NCBI GenBank assembly: GCA_001898335.1
Contig: MKTS01000013.1
Location: 124,001-188,000, forward strand
Length of the DNA stretch: 64,000 nt
DNA from: Mucilaginibacter sp. 44-25
GTDB taxonomy: Bacteria > Bacteroidota > Bacteroidia > Sphingobacteriales > Sphingobacteriaceae
Reading direction: 5' to 3'
Shown here one piece after another: positions 26,442-35,876 of the stretch; the stretch's first letter is position 1; each line of letters opens with the position of its first letter. The translations under genes were made by a program, and so were the position numbers. Under the pieces are notes generated by a model. It was given only the letters and a program-made list of their open reading frames with translations. It did no database searches and was not told the DNA's origin.

Positions 26442-27989
26442 TTAATTAAGCGTAAGTACCGCCACAGATATGGCCGGAAGCGTAACCTCAAGTGTATTAC
26501 CCTTTAACACCGCGCCATTGAATGCCACAGCTTTTATTTTATCAGGAGCGTTAAAGGTATTGCAATCACCGGTTTTAGCCGATGTAAGGATGCGGCCGCT
26601 CACACTTTTAAAGTTTTGACCATTAAGCTTCAGCGTTATTTTTTGCTTTTTAGACGGATCAATATTAGTTAAAGAAATATGCACAACGCCTGCCTTGTCC
26701 TTTGATGCTGACGCCGAAACGGCAGGCAGTTTATCTTTACCAAAGGCATAATCTGTTTCGCTTACTTTTGTAGGCAACAGCGTAGCATCCTGGTGCACGT
26801 TGTACATTTCCATTACGTAATAAGTAGGCGTCAGTATCATTTTTTGCTTATTGGTGAGTATTACCGCCTGCAATACATTGATACATTGCGCCAGATTCGC
26901 CATCCGCACACGATCGGCATGGTTGTTAAAAATATTAAGGGTGGTACCGGCTATCATGGCATCGCGCATGGTGTTTTGCTGGTAAAGGAAGCCCGGATTG
27001 GTACCTGGTTCTACGTCGTACCATCCACCCCATTCATCAACCACAAGGGCTATCTGCTTTTTAGGGTCATACTTATCCATAATGCGGGCATGGCGGGTTA
27101 CCAGCGTATCCATTTGCAGGGCGCGCTGCATGGTGGTAAAATACTGCTCTTCGGTGAAGCCTGTAGCAGGGCCTTTTTTCTCCCAGCCTATTACCGCGTA
27201 ATGGTGTACCGCAACCCCCTCAATAAGGTGATGCGGTATGTTTCTCATCAGGGTTTCAGTCCAGTTGTAGTCATCGTCGCTGGCGCCGGAGGCTACCCTG
27301 AACAGTTTGGTTTTCCCTTCTGAACTGCCCATGAAGGTAGCATACTTGCGAAACTCGTTGGCATAATATTCGGGCGTCATGTTACCGCCGCAGCCCCAGG
27401 CCTCATTACCTACGCCCCAGAACTTTACACTCCAGGGTTTATCGCGGCCGTTGGCCTTGCGTAGGTCAGACATGGGATTTTTATTGTCCGACCCTGTATA
27501 TTGTATCCAGTCGGCCAGTTCCTGTACCGTACCGCTGCCTACGTTACCTGATACATATGGTTCGGCGCCCAGCAGTTCGCACATATTCAAAAAATCATGC
27601 GTGCCGAAGCTGTTATCTTCCACTACACCGCCCCACCATTTATTTACAATGGCAGGCCTTTTATCCTTGGGGCCTATGCCATCGCGCCAGTGGTAAGTAT
27701 CGGCAAAACAGCCGCCGGGCCAGCGTAACGAAGGGATCTTCATTTTACGCAAGGCGGCCACCACATCATTACGCACCCCATTTGTATTAGGTATTTTAGA
27801 AGTATCGCCCACGTAAAATCCATCATAAATACCCCGCCCAAGGTGTTCGGCAAAGTGGCTGTATATGTATTTGCTGATGGTTGGGTTAGCCGATGCATTG
27901 TTCAGATCAACGGTTATGGTAGTTTGCGCTACCGCGAAGTTTGAACAAATCAGCAATGCTCCTAATACTTTTAAAAGGGATGATCTCAT
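26442..27989 (-). CDS. GH51 alpha-N-arabinofuranosidase (515 aa)
   Basis: Signal peptide ends near NFAVAQ. It lacks the binding domain of its neighbour and has the compact GH51 form: ISKYIYSHFAEHLGRGIYDG, SLRWPGGCFADTYHW, acid/base Glu near 195 (WGVGNEAWGCGG) and nucleophile Glu near 318 (LVVDEWGGWYD), then a C-terminal beta domain. Length is typical. It probably completes arabinose release from oligosaccharides. Gaps are 14 bases to galM and 10 bases to the other GH51 gene. The two GH51 genes are distant relatives, not a recent tandem duplication. Confidence 0.95.
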   Translation of the reverse strand: MRSSLLKVLGALLICSNFAVAQTTITVDLNNASANPTISKYIYSHFAEHLGRGIYDGFYVGDTSKIPNTNGVRNDVVAALRKMKIPSLRWPGGCFADTYHWRDGIGPKDKRPAIVNKWWGGVVEDNSFGTHDFLNMCELLGAEPYVSGNVGSGTVQELADWIQYTGSDNKNPMSDLRKANGRDKPWSVKFWGVGNEAWGCGGNMTPEYYANEFRKYATFMGSSEGKTKLFRVASGASDDDYNWTETLMRNIPHHLIEGVAVHHYAVIGWEKKGPATGFTEEQYFTTMQRALQMDTLVTRHARIMDKYDPKKQIALVVDEWGGWYDVEPGTNPGFLYQQNTMRDAMIAGTTLNIFNNHADRVRMANLAQCINVLQAVILTNKQKMILTPTYYVMEMYNVHQDATLLPTKVSETDYAFGKDKLPAVSASASKDKAGVVHISLTNIDPSKKQKITLKLNGQNFKSVSGRILTSAKTGDCNTFNAPDKIKAVAFNGAVLKGNTLEVTLPAISVAVLTLN

Positions 27990-28003
27990 GATGGCTTTCA
28001 GAA

Positions 28004-29188
28004 TTATTTACTTACCGAAAATTTGTAGATAGTTGTTGTATGATAGGTTTGGCCCGGGTTAAGCGTTGTGCCGGGGAAAGACAACTGGTTAGGCGAATCG
28101 GGGAAGTGCTGTGTTTCCAGGCACATTGCCGAACGGTAACCATACGCCGCGCCACCTTTGCCGTCTTTTTCTTTACCGGTAAGGAAATTTCCGCTGTAGA
28201 ACTGCAATCCCGGCTCTTCGGTATATATATCCATCACAATGCCTGTTACCGGGCTTTTAACAGTAGCCACAGATGTGTTAAGATCATGCTTGTTCAGCAC
28301 AAAATTATGATCGTAACCTTTGCCATTTTTTAATTGCTCATCCTGTTTGTTAATATCCTGCCCTATTGGTTTCAACGACGTAAAATCAAAAGGAGTGCCT
28401 TTAACATCTTTTAACTGACCGGTAGGTATCAGCGTAGTATCAACCGGGGTAAACTGGTCGGCTTTTATCTGTAACAGATCATTTAAAATGGTTTCGGTAC
28501 CTGCACCGTTAAGGTTAAAGTACGCGTGGTTGGTAAGGTTAACAATGGTTGGCTTATCGGTAGTTGCGGTGTAGTCTATTTTAAGGGCGTTATCATTCTG
28601 CAAGGTATAGGTTACCTTAACTTTCAGATTGCCGGGATAGCCACCTTCACCATCAGGTGAGGTAAAAGACAGTTCCAGGGTGTTGTTATTAAGTTGTTTG
28701 GCATCCCAAACCTGTGCATAAAAACCTTTAAAACCGCCGTGAAGAGTATTAACGCCATCATTAATATCCAGCTGGTATTTTTTACCGTTAAGTGTAAATT
28801 TCCCCCTGGCTATCCTGTTGCCGTAACGGCCGATGATAGCGCCAAAAAACGGCTCCTTAGGTTTTTGATAAGTGCCCACACTGTCGTAACCTAAAACCAC
28901 ATCTTTTAAAGCACCGTCCTTATCGGGTACTAAAAGGCTTACTATCCTGCCGCCATAATTGGTAATAGCCGCTTTAGCGCCTTTTGAATTGGTTAACACA
29001 TACAAACGTGTTTGCTTGCCATTAACGGTTTTAACAAATTTTGAGCTATCGGGCAAAGCCGCTGTTTTCACTGATGCACTGTCGGCAGTGGCTTCCTTTT
29101 TACCGGAAGGGCTTTGGCAGGCTTGGCTCATTAATGCAATTGCCGCGATAAAAGCAGGCAAAAGTGTTTTCGCAGGTCTTCTCATCAT
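28004..29188 (-). CDS. galM: Aldose 1-epimerase (mutarotase), lipoprotein
   Basis: 394 residues starting MMRR, with a lipoprotein signal and Cys24 (SQAC). The mutarotase fold shows GAIIGRYGNRIARGKF, the active-site His regions NTLHGGFKGFYAQVW and VNLTNHAYFNLNG, and a C-terminal PGLQFYSGNFLTG with the expected Glu. It interconverts alpha and beta anomers of released sugars (arabinose, galactose). The lipid anchor suggests action in the periplasm next to the secreted hydrolases. It is the first gene of the minus-strand operon galM-GH51-GH51-dehydrogenase-GH43. A 31-bp palindrome lies about 110-140 bases upstream. Confidence 0.93.
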   Translation of the reverse strand: MMRRPAKTLLPAFIAAIALMSQACQSPSGKKEATADSASVKTAALPDSSKFVKTVNGKQTRLYVLTNSKGAKAAITNYGGRIVSLLVPDKDGALKDVVLGYDSVGTYQKPKEPFFGAIIGRYGNRIARGKFTLNGKKYQLDINDGVNTLHGGFKGFYAQVWDAKQLNNNTLELSFTSPDGEGGYPGNLKVKVTYTLQNDNALKIDYTATTDKPTIVNLTNHAYFNLNGAGTETILNDLLQIKADQFTPVDTTLIPTGQLKDVKGTPFDFTSLKPIGQDINKQDEQLKNGKGYDHNFVLNKHDLNTSVATVKSPVTGIVMDIYTEEPGLQFYSGNFLTGKEKDGKGGAAYGYRSAMCLETQHFPDSPNQLSFPGTTLNPGQTYHTTTIYKFSVSK

Positions 29189-29296
29189 AATTTTAGGTGT
29201 TGATGCAGTTTATAAACTGATCGGTTTTTTTCCAGGAATTGAATTAATTGGTTTATTTGGATAATTAAATCCTAATTGCTGAACAAGATATGAAGA

Positions 29297-29327
29297 TTTT
29301 TTAATTGTTATAATAACAATTAAAAAA
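29297..29327. repeat. Perfect 31-bp AT-rich palindrome upstream of galM
   Basis: Two 15-base arms (29297-29311 and 29313-29327) around a single central base. The core is AATTGTTATAATAACAATT with T- and A-runs at the ends. It lies in a divergent intergenic region, so termination is not its obvious use; operator function is more likely. The right half TAATAACAATTAAAAAA recurs with one mismatch at 43733. Confidence 0.55.
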
Positions 29328-29423
29328 TTATGTAGTAATCAAATGTGTTTATTTATCCATTACGGCATATTGTAATATTCTGGTGTAAAGGCTATAACCT
29401 ATAGTATTTACCACTCTTTATGT

Positions 29424-29431
29424 TAGCTTTG
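29424..29431 (+). promoter_or_regulatory. Candidate -7 box for the small membrane protein gene
   Basis: TAGCTTTG matches TAnnTTTG and sits 18 bases before the ATG at 29450. No good -33 box is seen. The match supports the ATG at 29450 over the one at 29420, which would precede the promoter. Confidence 0.4.
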
Positions 29432-29449
29432 ATCATAACTCTTAGTACC

Positions 29450-29674
29450 ATGAAAATTTCAGGAATACCAGTCATATCCATCATCCTTTTATTAGGGTGT
29501 GCTGCCAGGTTGCTGGTAAAAGTAGTATTTCCGCATAGCGCCGCATTTTATGCCCCGTTTTTTGATGGCTTTTTAGTGAGCGCATTGATATTTAACCTGT
29601 TTTACTATGTTAAAATATATTTACAGGCCCGGCTTAACAACCGCAAAGAACAGCAAAGCAGCGATAGCGTATAA
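29450..29674 (+). CDS. Small two-helix membrane protein
   Basis: 74 residues (MKISGIPVISIILLLGCAA...). Two hydrophobic segments, about 5-26 and 38-58, flank a short loop (PHSAAFYAPFF), and a charged tail ends NNRKEQQSSDSV. I recognise no family. It is the only plus-strand gene between galM and GH35, is divergent from galM, and is followed directly by a bidirectional-looking terminator. The start was chosen from the -7 box position. Confidence 0.55.
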   Translation: MKISGIPVISIILLLGCAARLLVKVVFPHSAAFYAPFFDGFLVSALIFNLFYYVKIYLQARLNNRKEQQSSDSV

Positions 29675-29705
29675 AAAAATGACCCGCATACTATAACGGG
29701 CCATT
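29673..29705. terminator. Terminator shared by the small membrane gene and the GH35 gene
   Basis: AATGACCCG (29678-29686) pairs with CGGGCCATT (29697-29705) with one mismatch that becomes a G-T wobble on the minus strand. The A-run at 29673-29679 gives a T-run on the minus strand. It is placed between convergent gene ends (29674 and 29733). Confidence 0.65.
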
Positions 29706-29732
29706 TACATTATGATTAGGTTGAGAAGGATA

Positions 29733-31559
29733 CTATTGTCTTACCTGGTCAAGTATGGGTTTATCTACAGATACAATGTTCTTTCCGGGTTTTATCATAT
29801 CAAACACCACCACTTCATTCCTGCCTTTTTTTAGCCATTCTGCCGGAACGTAAAGTGTTTGCTGAGGGCCTACACGCCAGTAACGACCAAGGTTATGCCC
29901 GTTTATCCAAACAACACCCTTGCCCCAATCGCTCATGTTAAAGTAGGTGTCTTTTACCTCACTTAAAGTAAAGGAGCCTTTCTGCAATGTTGGAGAAGTG
30001 TAGTTAACACCTGTGCTGCCAAATTTAAGATGATTGATATTAGCCATGGGCAGACTGTAGATTTGCCAGCCTTTTAGCTCGCTGTTATTTAACATTACCG
30101 AACCGGTAATGCCCTTTTTATTCTGGAGTAAATATTTACCGAAGTTGATACGGCCTAAATTTTCAACCAATATATCCAGCGTAACGCTGCCCTTCGGTAG
30201 GTTTAAATTAAGGCTGTCCTGGTTTAGGCGCCTGTCTAAAGTACCGGCGGTTTTGCCATTAACCATTATTACAGCATAGTCACGTAAGCCTTTTATGGTT
30301 AACTTTTCGTTACCGTTACCTTTTACCTGTGTGCGGTACAGTACGTAGCCGTAATCCTGCTGAAGATCTTCAAAAGTTAATGGCAAGCTATTATTCACCG
30401 GCTTAGGCAAATGCTGTAAAATATTCACCGCCGCGGTAAGTTTTACAGCCGGTATAGCCATGGCAGGTTTAGCTGCAGGTACAGCCGGCATGGTTACACC
30501 GGGTGCCAGGTGCTTTTGAATAACATTTCTGAAAGCGATAAACTTGGGCGTTGGGTTTCCGGCCTCATCTAACGGCGCGTCATAATCATAGCTGCTGATC
30601 TGGGGCTCGTACGGTGTGCCGTCTTTATAATTTGCACCATTCATGAAATCGCGCGTGGTGCCGCCATGAAACATATACATGTTAATGGATATGCCTGCCG
30701 CGAGCACCGAATCAAGCCGACCGGCATATTTTTCTGCCGGTACGGTATGGTGCGGCGTTCCCCACCAATCAAACCAGGCCGGATACCATTCGGCTATATA
30801 AAATGGACCTTTGCCATTATGATTTTCACGGACCAGTTGCTTTACCTTTTTAGGATCATCCAAACCGTTTACTGCAGGCAAAAGTCCGGGTAAATAACCT
30901 TTCATCAGATCGGCCGCCGGGTCACAGGTATACAATAATCCGTCAAAGCCTGCTTCTTTAAACATTTTTTGATTGATGGCCAGGTAATCCTTATCACTTC
31001 CGTATGAACCGTACTCGTTTTCTATCTGTACCATCAGTACGTTACCACCATGGTTTATTTGCAGCGGGGCCAATATTTTACCTACTTCTTTTATATAAGT
31101 TTCGTATTCTTTCAGGTACTGAGTTTCTTTACTACGTACTACCAACCCTTTCTCATTTTGCAACCAGTACGGGTAGCCGCCAAATTCCCATTCGGCACAT
31201 ACATAAGGGCTTGGCCTCAATATCACCCATAAACCTTCCTGCTGGGCAATTTTTACAAACTCGGCTATATCATTATTTCCGGTGAAGTCAAACTTTCCTT
31301 TTTGGGGTTCGTGCAGGTTCCAAAACACGTAAGTACCAATGGTATTAAGCCCCATAGCTTTGGCCATTTTCATACGTGCACGCCACGCTTCGCGCGGAAT
31401 GCGCGGATAATGCATTTCTCCGCTGATCATCTGAAAAGGCTTACCATCAAGCAGGAAAACAGAATCAGCCAGCGCGAAGGTATGTTTAGCTTGCTGGGCC
31501 CTAATATTCCCAGCCATCAATAGTAATAAGAGTAAAAGATGGTACTTAAATTTATACAT
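29733..31559 (-). CDS. GH35 beta-galactosidase, secreted
   Basis: 608 residues with signal peptide MYKFKYHLLLLLLLMAGNIRA. The GH35 barrel begins FLLDGKPFQMISGEMHYPRI. The acid/base Glu is near 181 (QIENEYGSYG) and the nucleophile Glu near 256 (YIAEWYPAWFDWWG). Two C-terminal jelly-roll domains end with GKGVVWINGHNLGRYWRVGP. It hydrolyses terminal beta-galactose, expected from beta-1,3/1,4/1,6-galactan side chains. It follows the GH2 gene by 21 bases, so the two beta-galactosidases are co-transcribed. Confidence 0.95.
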   Translation of the reverse strand: MYKFKYHLLLLLLLMAGNIRAQQAKHTFALADSVFLLDGKPFQMISGEMHYPRIPREAWRARMKMAKAMGLNTIGTYVFWNLHEPQKGKFDFTGNNDIAEFVKIAQQEGLWVILRPSPYVCAEWEFGGYPYWLQNEKGLVVRSKETQYLKEYETYIKEVGKILAPLQINHGGNVLMVQIENEYGSYGSDKDYLAINQKMFKEAGFDGLLYTCDPAADLMKGYLPGLLPAVNGLDDPKKVKQLVRENHNGKGPFYIAEWYPAWFDWWGTPHHTVPAEKYAGRLDSVLAAGISINMYMFHGGTTRDFMNGANYKDGTPYEPQISSYDYDAPLDEAGNPTPKFIAFRNVIQKHLAPGVTMPAVPAAKPAMAIPAVKLTAAVNILQHLPKPVNNSLPLTFEDLQQDYGYVLYRTQVKGNGNEKLTIKGLRDYAVIMVNGKTAGTLDRRLNQDSLNLNLPKGSVTLDILVENLGRINFGKYLLQNKKGITGSVMLNNSELKGWQIYSLPMANINHLKFGSTGVNYTSPTLQKGSFTLSEVKDTYFNMSDWGKGVVWINGHNLGRYWRVGPQQTLYVPAEWLKKGRNEVVVFDMIKPGKNIVSVDKPILDQVRQ

Positions 31560-31580
31560 CAGTTTATGGTTAGCACTTGA

Positions 31581-33995
31581 TTATTTTACGTTGATTTTTA
31601 CCTCACACGGCTTTAAACCCGCTGATGAGCACTTCACTACTACAGGCCCCGGCTGCCCGTTGGTTTCAATATAAAGCAGCATTTTTCCGTGAAGCGCCTT
31701 GTGTTTAGGTGCCTGATAGTTTTCGTGGCTGGTAGTGCTGCCGTTCTCCATACCCAACAAGCGGGCTTTACCGGTAATAGCTACGGCTATTTCGTTTTCA
31801 GCGGCATAAACCGGTACGCCGTTTTTATCGGTTACCGTTACCTCTATCTGTGAAAGGTGTTTTCCCGGTCCTTGAAAGGTAATATTGTCTGCTACGGCTT
31901 TTAAGGCAGCCGCTTCACCGGCTGTTTTTAGTATATAAGTAGCCGCAACTTTGCCGTTATTATAACCTTTTACCACTACCTCACCCGGCTCGTAGCTTAC
32001 ATTCCATGCCGGGATATGATTGGCCGCCGTATCGCGCAATTGTTTACCAAACGACTTACCATTAATAAACAATTCTGCTTCGGGGCAATTGGTAAAGCAC
32101 TCCAAGCGTAAACGGCTACCTGTTTCCCAGTTCCATGTAGGCAGTACGCTGCGGTGGCTCCATATACCATTATCCTGGTTTTGCTTTAATTCTCTCGCGG
32201 CTATGTATACCATCGGCTTTTCGGCCCAAAGGCTCTGGCGATAAAAATATTCAGGTTTTTTAAAGCCTGCCAGGTCCATTAAACCCGCGCCGTTGCTACG
32301 TTGCGGCCATTTGCCGGCTTCTCCCAGGTAATCAATACCCGTCCATAGGTACTGGGCGGATATATATTTATTAGAATCGACCGCGTTCCAGGCTTTCAGC
32401 GCCATTCCATTCTCACTTCCGTAAATTACACGGTTAGGATATTTTTTGTGGTCATCAGCATAGCGGTATTCCTGGTAATTGTAACCAACCACATCCAAAG
32501 CATCAGGATAACCTACCTCATTTGACATTACTACACCTGCCAGCGCCGCGGTAACGGGGCGGGTAAGGTCGATCTCCTTAACTACTTTTACCAGATCGGC
32601 AGCAATGCGCCCTAAGGCCGTTGCTGATGGATGACTGGCCATGTAACCCCTACCATATATTTGCGGGTTACGACCGGTGTTTAATACCTCATGGGTATAA
32701 GGGTCATTCGGGTAATCTATCTCGTTACCTATGCTCCACATGATGATGGACGGGTGGTTCCTGCTGCGTTTAACCATATCAGCAAGGTCGTGATGCGCCC
32801 ATTCTTTAAAGTACTCATGGTAACCATCTTTTGACGGAGTACCTTCGTTCCAGCCTTTAACCCACTTATTTTTTCCTAATTCCCACTCATCAAAAGCCTC
32901 ATCCATTACCAGGAAACCCATTTCATCGCAAAGGTCATACAAATAGCCTGCGTGCGGGTTATGGCTTAATCTTAGTGAATTTACACCGGCTTCTTTCAGG
33001 ATGGTTAACCTGCGTACCCATACCTCGCGTGGTACCGCTACGCCAAGCGCGCCGGCGTCATCATGGATGCAAACGCCCTTGAGCTTCATGTTAGTTCCGT
33101 TAAGGAAAAATCCGTTATCCTTATCAAAACGAATGCTGCGGATACCCACCATTTGGTTTACCTGGTTCGCCATTTTACCGTTACGCATTACTTGTAATTG
33201 CATATGGTATAATTCAGGATGCTCCACGCTCCACAATTGGGGCGACGTAAGTGCTTGTTGAAAGACTATCGGATTTTTCCCGGGCTTAGCGTTCAAGGTA
33301 ACTGTTTTTGAAAATGCCAGGCCTCCCGCTTTTTTTATCAGGTTTAGTTTTACCGTTACGGGTTGGCTGGTCGCCAAAGTATTGGTTACATCCGCCTTTA
33401 CAAGGATAGTTGTCTTTGATGAATTTACCTCAGGTGTAGAGAAAGCTACATCCCAGGGATGAATATTTACCGCATCGCGTGTGATGAGATAAACATTACG
33501 GTATATGCCGCTGCCGGTATACCAGCGCGAATCGGCAAACTCTGTATGGTCGGCCTTTACTTTTATGGTATTGGCTTTACCCCATAACAAGTATGGTGTA
33601 ATATCGTACTCAAAGGCTATAAAACCATTTGGGCGCTTACCCAGGTAATGCCCGTTTATCCAAACCTCACTGTTCTTATAAACCCCATCAAAGTAAATAC
33701 TTACCTTCTGCCCCCTCCACTTCGCATCGGGCGTAAATGTTTTCTGATACCAGCCTATACCACCCGGCAAGTAAGCCGTAGCGCTGGCCCACTCTTCACT
33801 AAAAGGTTGCTCAATGCTCCAGTCATGCGGGAGCGACAAGGTGCGCCATTTATTGGCTGTCGCGGTAGTATCACCTAAATGAAACTGCCAATGATCATTA
33901 AATAGTTTACCGCCATCTATCGACTGCGCATGCAGCTTTACCGGCATCTGCATATACAAAAAAGCTGCAGAGATCAAGTACTTGTATAATTTCAC
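31581..33995 (-). CDS. GH2 beta-galactosidase with C-terminal DUF4982-type region
   Basis: 804 residues with a signal peptide ending LHAQS. Sugar-binding domain (WRTLSLPHDWSIEQPFSEE), immunoglobulin-like domain, and a barrel with HDDAGALGVAVP, LRLSHNPHAG, acid/base Glu near 424 (MWSIGNEIDYP) and nucleophile Glu near 528 (VIYGSENGMA). The tail has a DUF4982-like segment (ELFINGKSFGKQLRD) and a Big-type domain (ITFQGPGKHLSQIEVTVTDK). Specificity is most likely beta-galactoside given the neighbours, though GH2 also covers other activities. A strong terminator separates it from susD upstream, so it probably has its own promoter in 33996-34100. Confidence 0.92.
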   Translation of the reverse strand: MKLYKYLISAAFLYMQMPVKLHAQSIDGGKLFNDHWQFHLGDTTATANKWRTLSLPHDWSIEQPFSEEWASATAYLPGGIGWYQKTFTPDAKWRGQKVSIYFDGVYKNSEVWINGHYLGKRPNGFIAFEYDITPYLLWGKANTIKVKADHTEFADSRWYTGSGIYRNVYLITRDAVNIHPWDVAFSTPEVNSSKTTILVKADVTNTLATSQPVTVKLNLIKKAGGLAFSKTVTLNAKPGKNPIVFQQALTSPQLWSVEHPELYHMQLQVMRNGKMANQVNQMVGIRSIRFDKDNGFFLNGTNMKLKGVCIHDDAGALGVAVPREVWVRRLTILKEAGVNSLRLSHNPHAGYLYDLCDEMGFLVMDEAFDEWELGKNKWVKGWNEGTPSKDGYHEYFKEWAHHDLADMVKRSRNHPSIIMWSIGNEIDYPNDPYTHEVLNTGRNPQIYGRGYMASHPSATALGRIAADLVKVVKEIDLTRPVTAALAGVVMSNEVGYPDALDVVGYNYQEYRYADDHKKYPNRVIYGSENGMALKAWNAVDSNKYISAQYLWTGIDYLGEAGKWPQRSNGAGLMDLAGFKKPEYFYRQSLWAEKPMVYIAARELKQNQDNGIWSHRSVLPTWNWETGSRLRLECFTNCPEAELFINGKSFGKQLRDTAANHIPAWNVSYEPGEVVVKGYNNGKVAATYILKTAGEAAALKAVADNITFQGPGKHLSQIEVTVTDKNGVPVYAAENEIAVAITGKARLLGMENGSTTSHENYQAPKHKALHGKMLLYIETNGQPGPVVVKCSSAGLKPCEVKINVK

Positions 33996-34102
33996 GCTAT
34001 AAATGTTTGATTGACAATTACAGGCTAATATAATGCTATTTCATCACAATAAAACCTGTAAAGGCGCCAATTATCAGTTTTTACCCCTTATTGTAAACAA
34101 AA

Positions 34103-34133
34103 AACACCTGCATAGTATAACCATGCAGGTGTT
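34103..34133 (-). terminator. Intrinsic terminator of the susCD operon
   Basis: Perfect 11-bp stem AACACCTGCAT/ATGCAGGTGTT (34103-34113 and 34123-34133) with a T-rich run after it on the minus strand (complement of the A-run before 34103). It lies 13 bases beyond the susD stop. Confidence 0.9.
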
Positions 34134-34145
34134 AGGATGAGTTGA

Positions 34146-35876
34146 TTAATAACCTGGATTTTGCTCCAACTGCCCGTTAGATGCCTGTATCTCGGTACGA
34201 GGTATGGGCAGCCAATAATGTTTTTGCTGGAATGAACGACCGTCCAAAGCAACTTTTGGGGTGTAGGTAAATGTACCATCACTGTTCTTGGTGATAATTA
34301 CACCTGCTGCGGGCTTGTTCTCGGTCACGTCAGCAATTTTCCAGCGACGCACATCATAGTACCGGTGCTCTTCAAAAGCCAGTTCTACGCGGCGTTCGTA
34401 GCGTACGGCATCGCGCATCTGTGCCTGGGATAAACCGGCATCCAGATCAGGCATATTTACACCCTGGCGTGAGCGTACCATGTTAACGGCCTGCCTTGCC
34501 GAGAAAGACGACCCCGGTGGAACAACATCAGGTCCGTAAGCTTCGTTAGCCGCTTCGGCAAAGTTGAGCAGGATCTCGGCGTACCTGAAATACAACCATG
34601 GCTGGAAACCGGAGTTACCCCATGGGTTTAACAATGGATAGCCATCATTCATGAATTTTTTAAGGTAATAGCCGGTTTTGGTGGTATTCCAGTTACTCGG
34701 GCCATCCTTACTATCTTTACCACCCGGGATAAAGCTTTGTATGTACGAATCGCGGTACTGTGCTCCATTGTATAGCACGGTCATGCCGAAACGTGGGTCC
34801 CTGTTCTGGTATGGGTTGTTAGGGTCATAGCCGGAAGTTGGATCTGTGATGGCCTTACCATTTTTCATTTCATAATCATCAACCAGGTTTTGCAGCGGGC
34901 TGTTACCGGCCCAGCCACCATAACCGTTAGGGCCATTGGCTATCTCTAACGCCACGTGAGGCGCGTTCTTGGTGTACAAGCGCTCAAAAATACCCTCATT
35001 GGTTTCATTAGTAGTAAACAAATTGGCGTATCCTCCCTGGTAAATACCATATTTATTAAGGCTGATCACCGCCTGAGCCGCTGTAACGGCATCCTGCCAG
35101 GTACCAACACCATACAACGGACTTGCCGCGTAAAGCGTTAAACGCGACTTTAGCGCAAGTGCCGCACCTTTGGTAGCACGACCTAATTGCCAGGTACCGT
35201 CATTATCCCTTGGCAGCTTTGATGCCGCGTCATCCAATTGCGCGTATACATATTTAAGGCAGTCGGCAAGGCTGGCGCGTTTATACAATGCCGGGTCCTG
35301 CAAATTGTCTTTAAGCTGATAAACCTTGTCGCCTACCAATACCACACCGCCGTAATTACGGATAAGATCATGGTAGCGGAAAGCACGGATAAATTTAAGC
35401 TCGCCCTCTAAACGTGTTTTATGAGCGGCACTCATAGTAGTAAAGTTTGGTAACAGGCTAAGCGCGTAGTTACACTCACGTATACTACGGTAGCTGCGCC
35501 CCCAAAAAGTACCTGCTATACCGGTATTTTCAGGCGCCATCTGGCCACGTTGCATAAGCCAGGTGTTATCATCGTTGTTATATATAGATTCATCAGTTAC
35601 TGACGACCACATGCTGTACTCAAATGCGCGGCCGAAACCTGGGTTGGTACCTTCGCCCTCTTTATCCTGCAACTTAGCGCCAATGTAACGGTTGGTTACA
35701 AATGCCTCGAAAACAGCGGTATCACTTTCAATTGCCGTTGTTGAGATACGGTCTGTAGGGGTTACATTCAGCATATCTTTTTTACAGGCTGAAAATGCAC
35801 ACGCGCCCGACACCATCAACAGTAAATACTTCGCGTATATTGATTTATTATTCTTGATTTTCATTGTCTTACTCAT
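34146..35876 (-). CDS. susD: SusD/RagB-family glycan-binding lipoprotein
   Basis: 576 residues. The lipoprotein signal ends FSACKKD (Cys near 30). Typical SusD blocks follow: NVTPTDRISTTAI, GTFWGRSYRSIRECNYALSL, LEGELKFIRAFRYHDLIRNY, TKGAALALKSRLTLYAASPL, WLYFRYAEILLNFAEAANEA and VRYERRVELAFEEHRYYDVR. It is the outer-leaflet lid of the SusC transporter and binds the imported oligosaccharide. Its ATG overlaps the susC stop (TAATG). Family level is certain; the ligand, presumably arabinogalactan or arabinan oligosaccharides, is inferred from the neighbours. Confidence 0.97.
   Translation of the reverse strand: MSKTMKIKNNKSIYAKYLLLMVSGACAFSACKKDMLNVTPTDRISTTAIESDTAVFEAFVTNRYIGAKLQDKEGEGTNPGFGRAFEYSMWSSVTDESIYNNDDNTWLMQRGQMAPENTGIAGTFWGRSYRSIRECNYALSLLPNFTTMSAAHKTRLEGELKFIRAFRYHDLIRNYGGVVLVGDKVYQLKDNLQDPALYKRASLADCLKYVYAQLDDAASKLPRDNDGTWQLGRATKGAALALKSRLTLYAASPLYGVGTWQDAVTAAQAVISLNKYGIYQGGYANLFTTNETNEGIFERLYTKNAPHVALEIANGPNGYGGWAGNSPLQNLVDDYEMKNGKAITDPTSGYDPNNPYQNRDPRFGMTVLYNGAQYRDSYIQSFIPGGKDSKDGPSNWNTTKTGYYLKKFMNDGYPLLNPWGNSGFQPWLYFRYAEILLNFAEAANEAYGPDVVPPGSSFSARQAVNMVRSRQGVNMPDLDAGLSQAQMRDAVRYERRVELAFEEHRYYDVRRWKIADVTENKPAAGVIITKNSDGTFTYTPKVALDGRSFQQKHYWLPIPRTEIQASNGQLEQNPGY

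Noticed and set aside
24449..27989. The two GH51 genes as a recent tandem duplication
   Set aside because: Lengths, domain make-up and motifs differ (binding domain in one only); they are distinct family branches.
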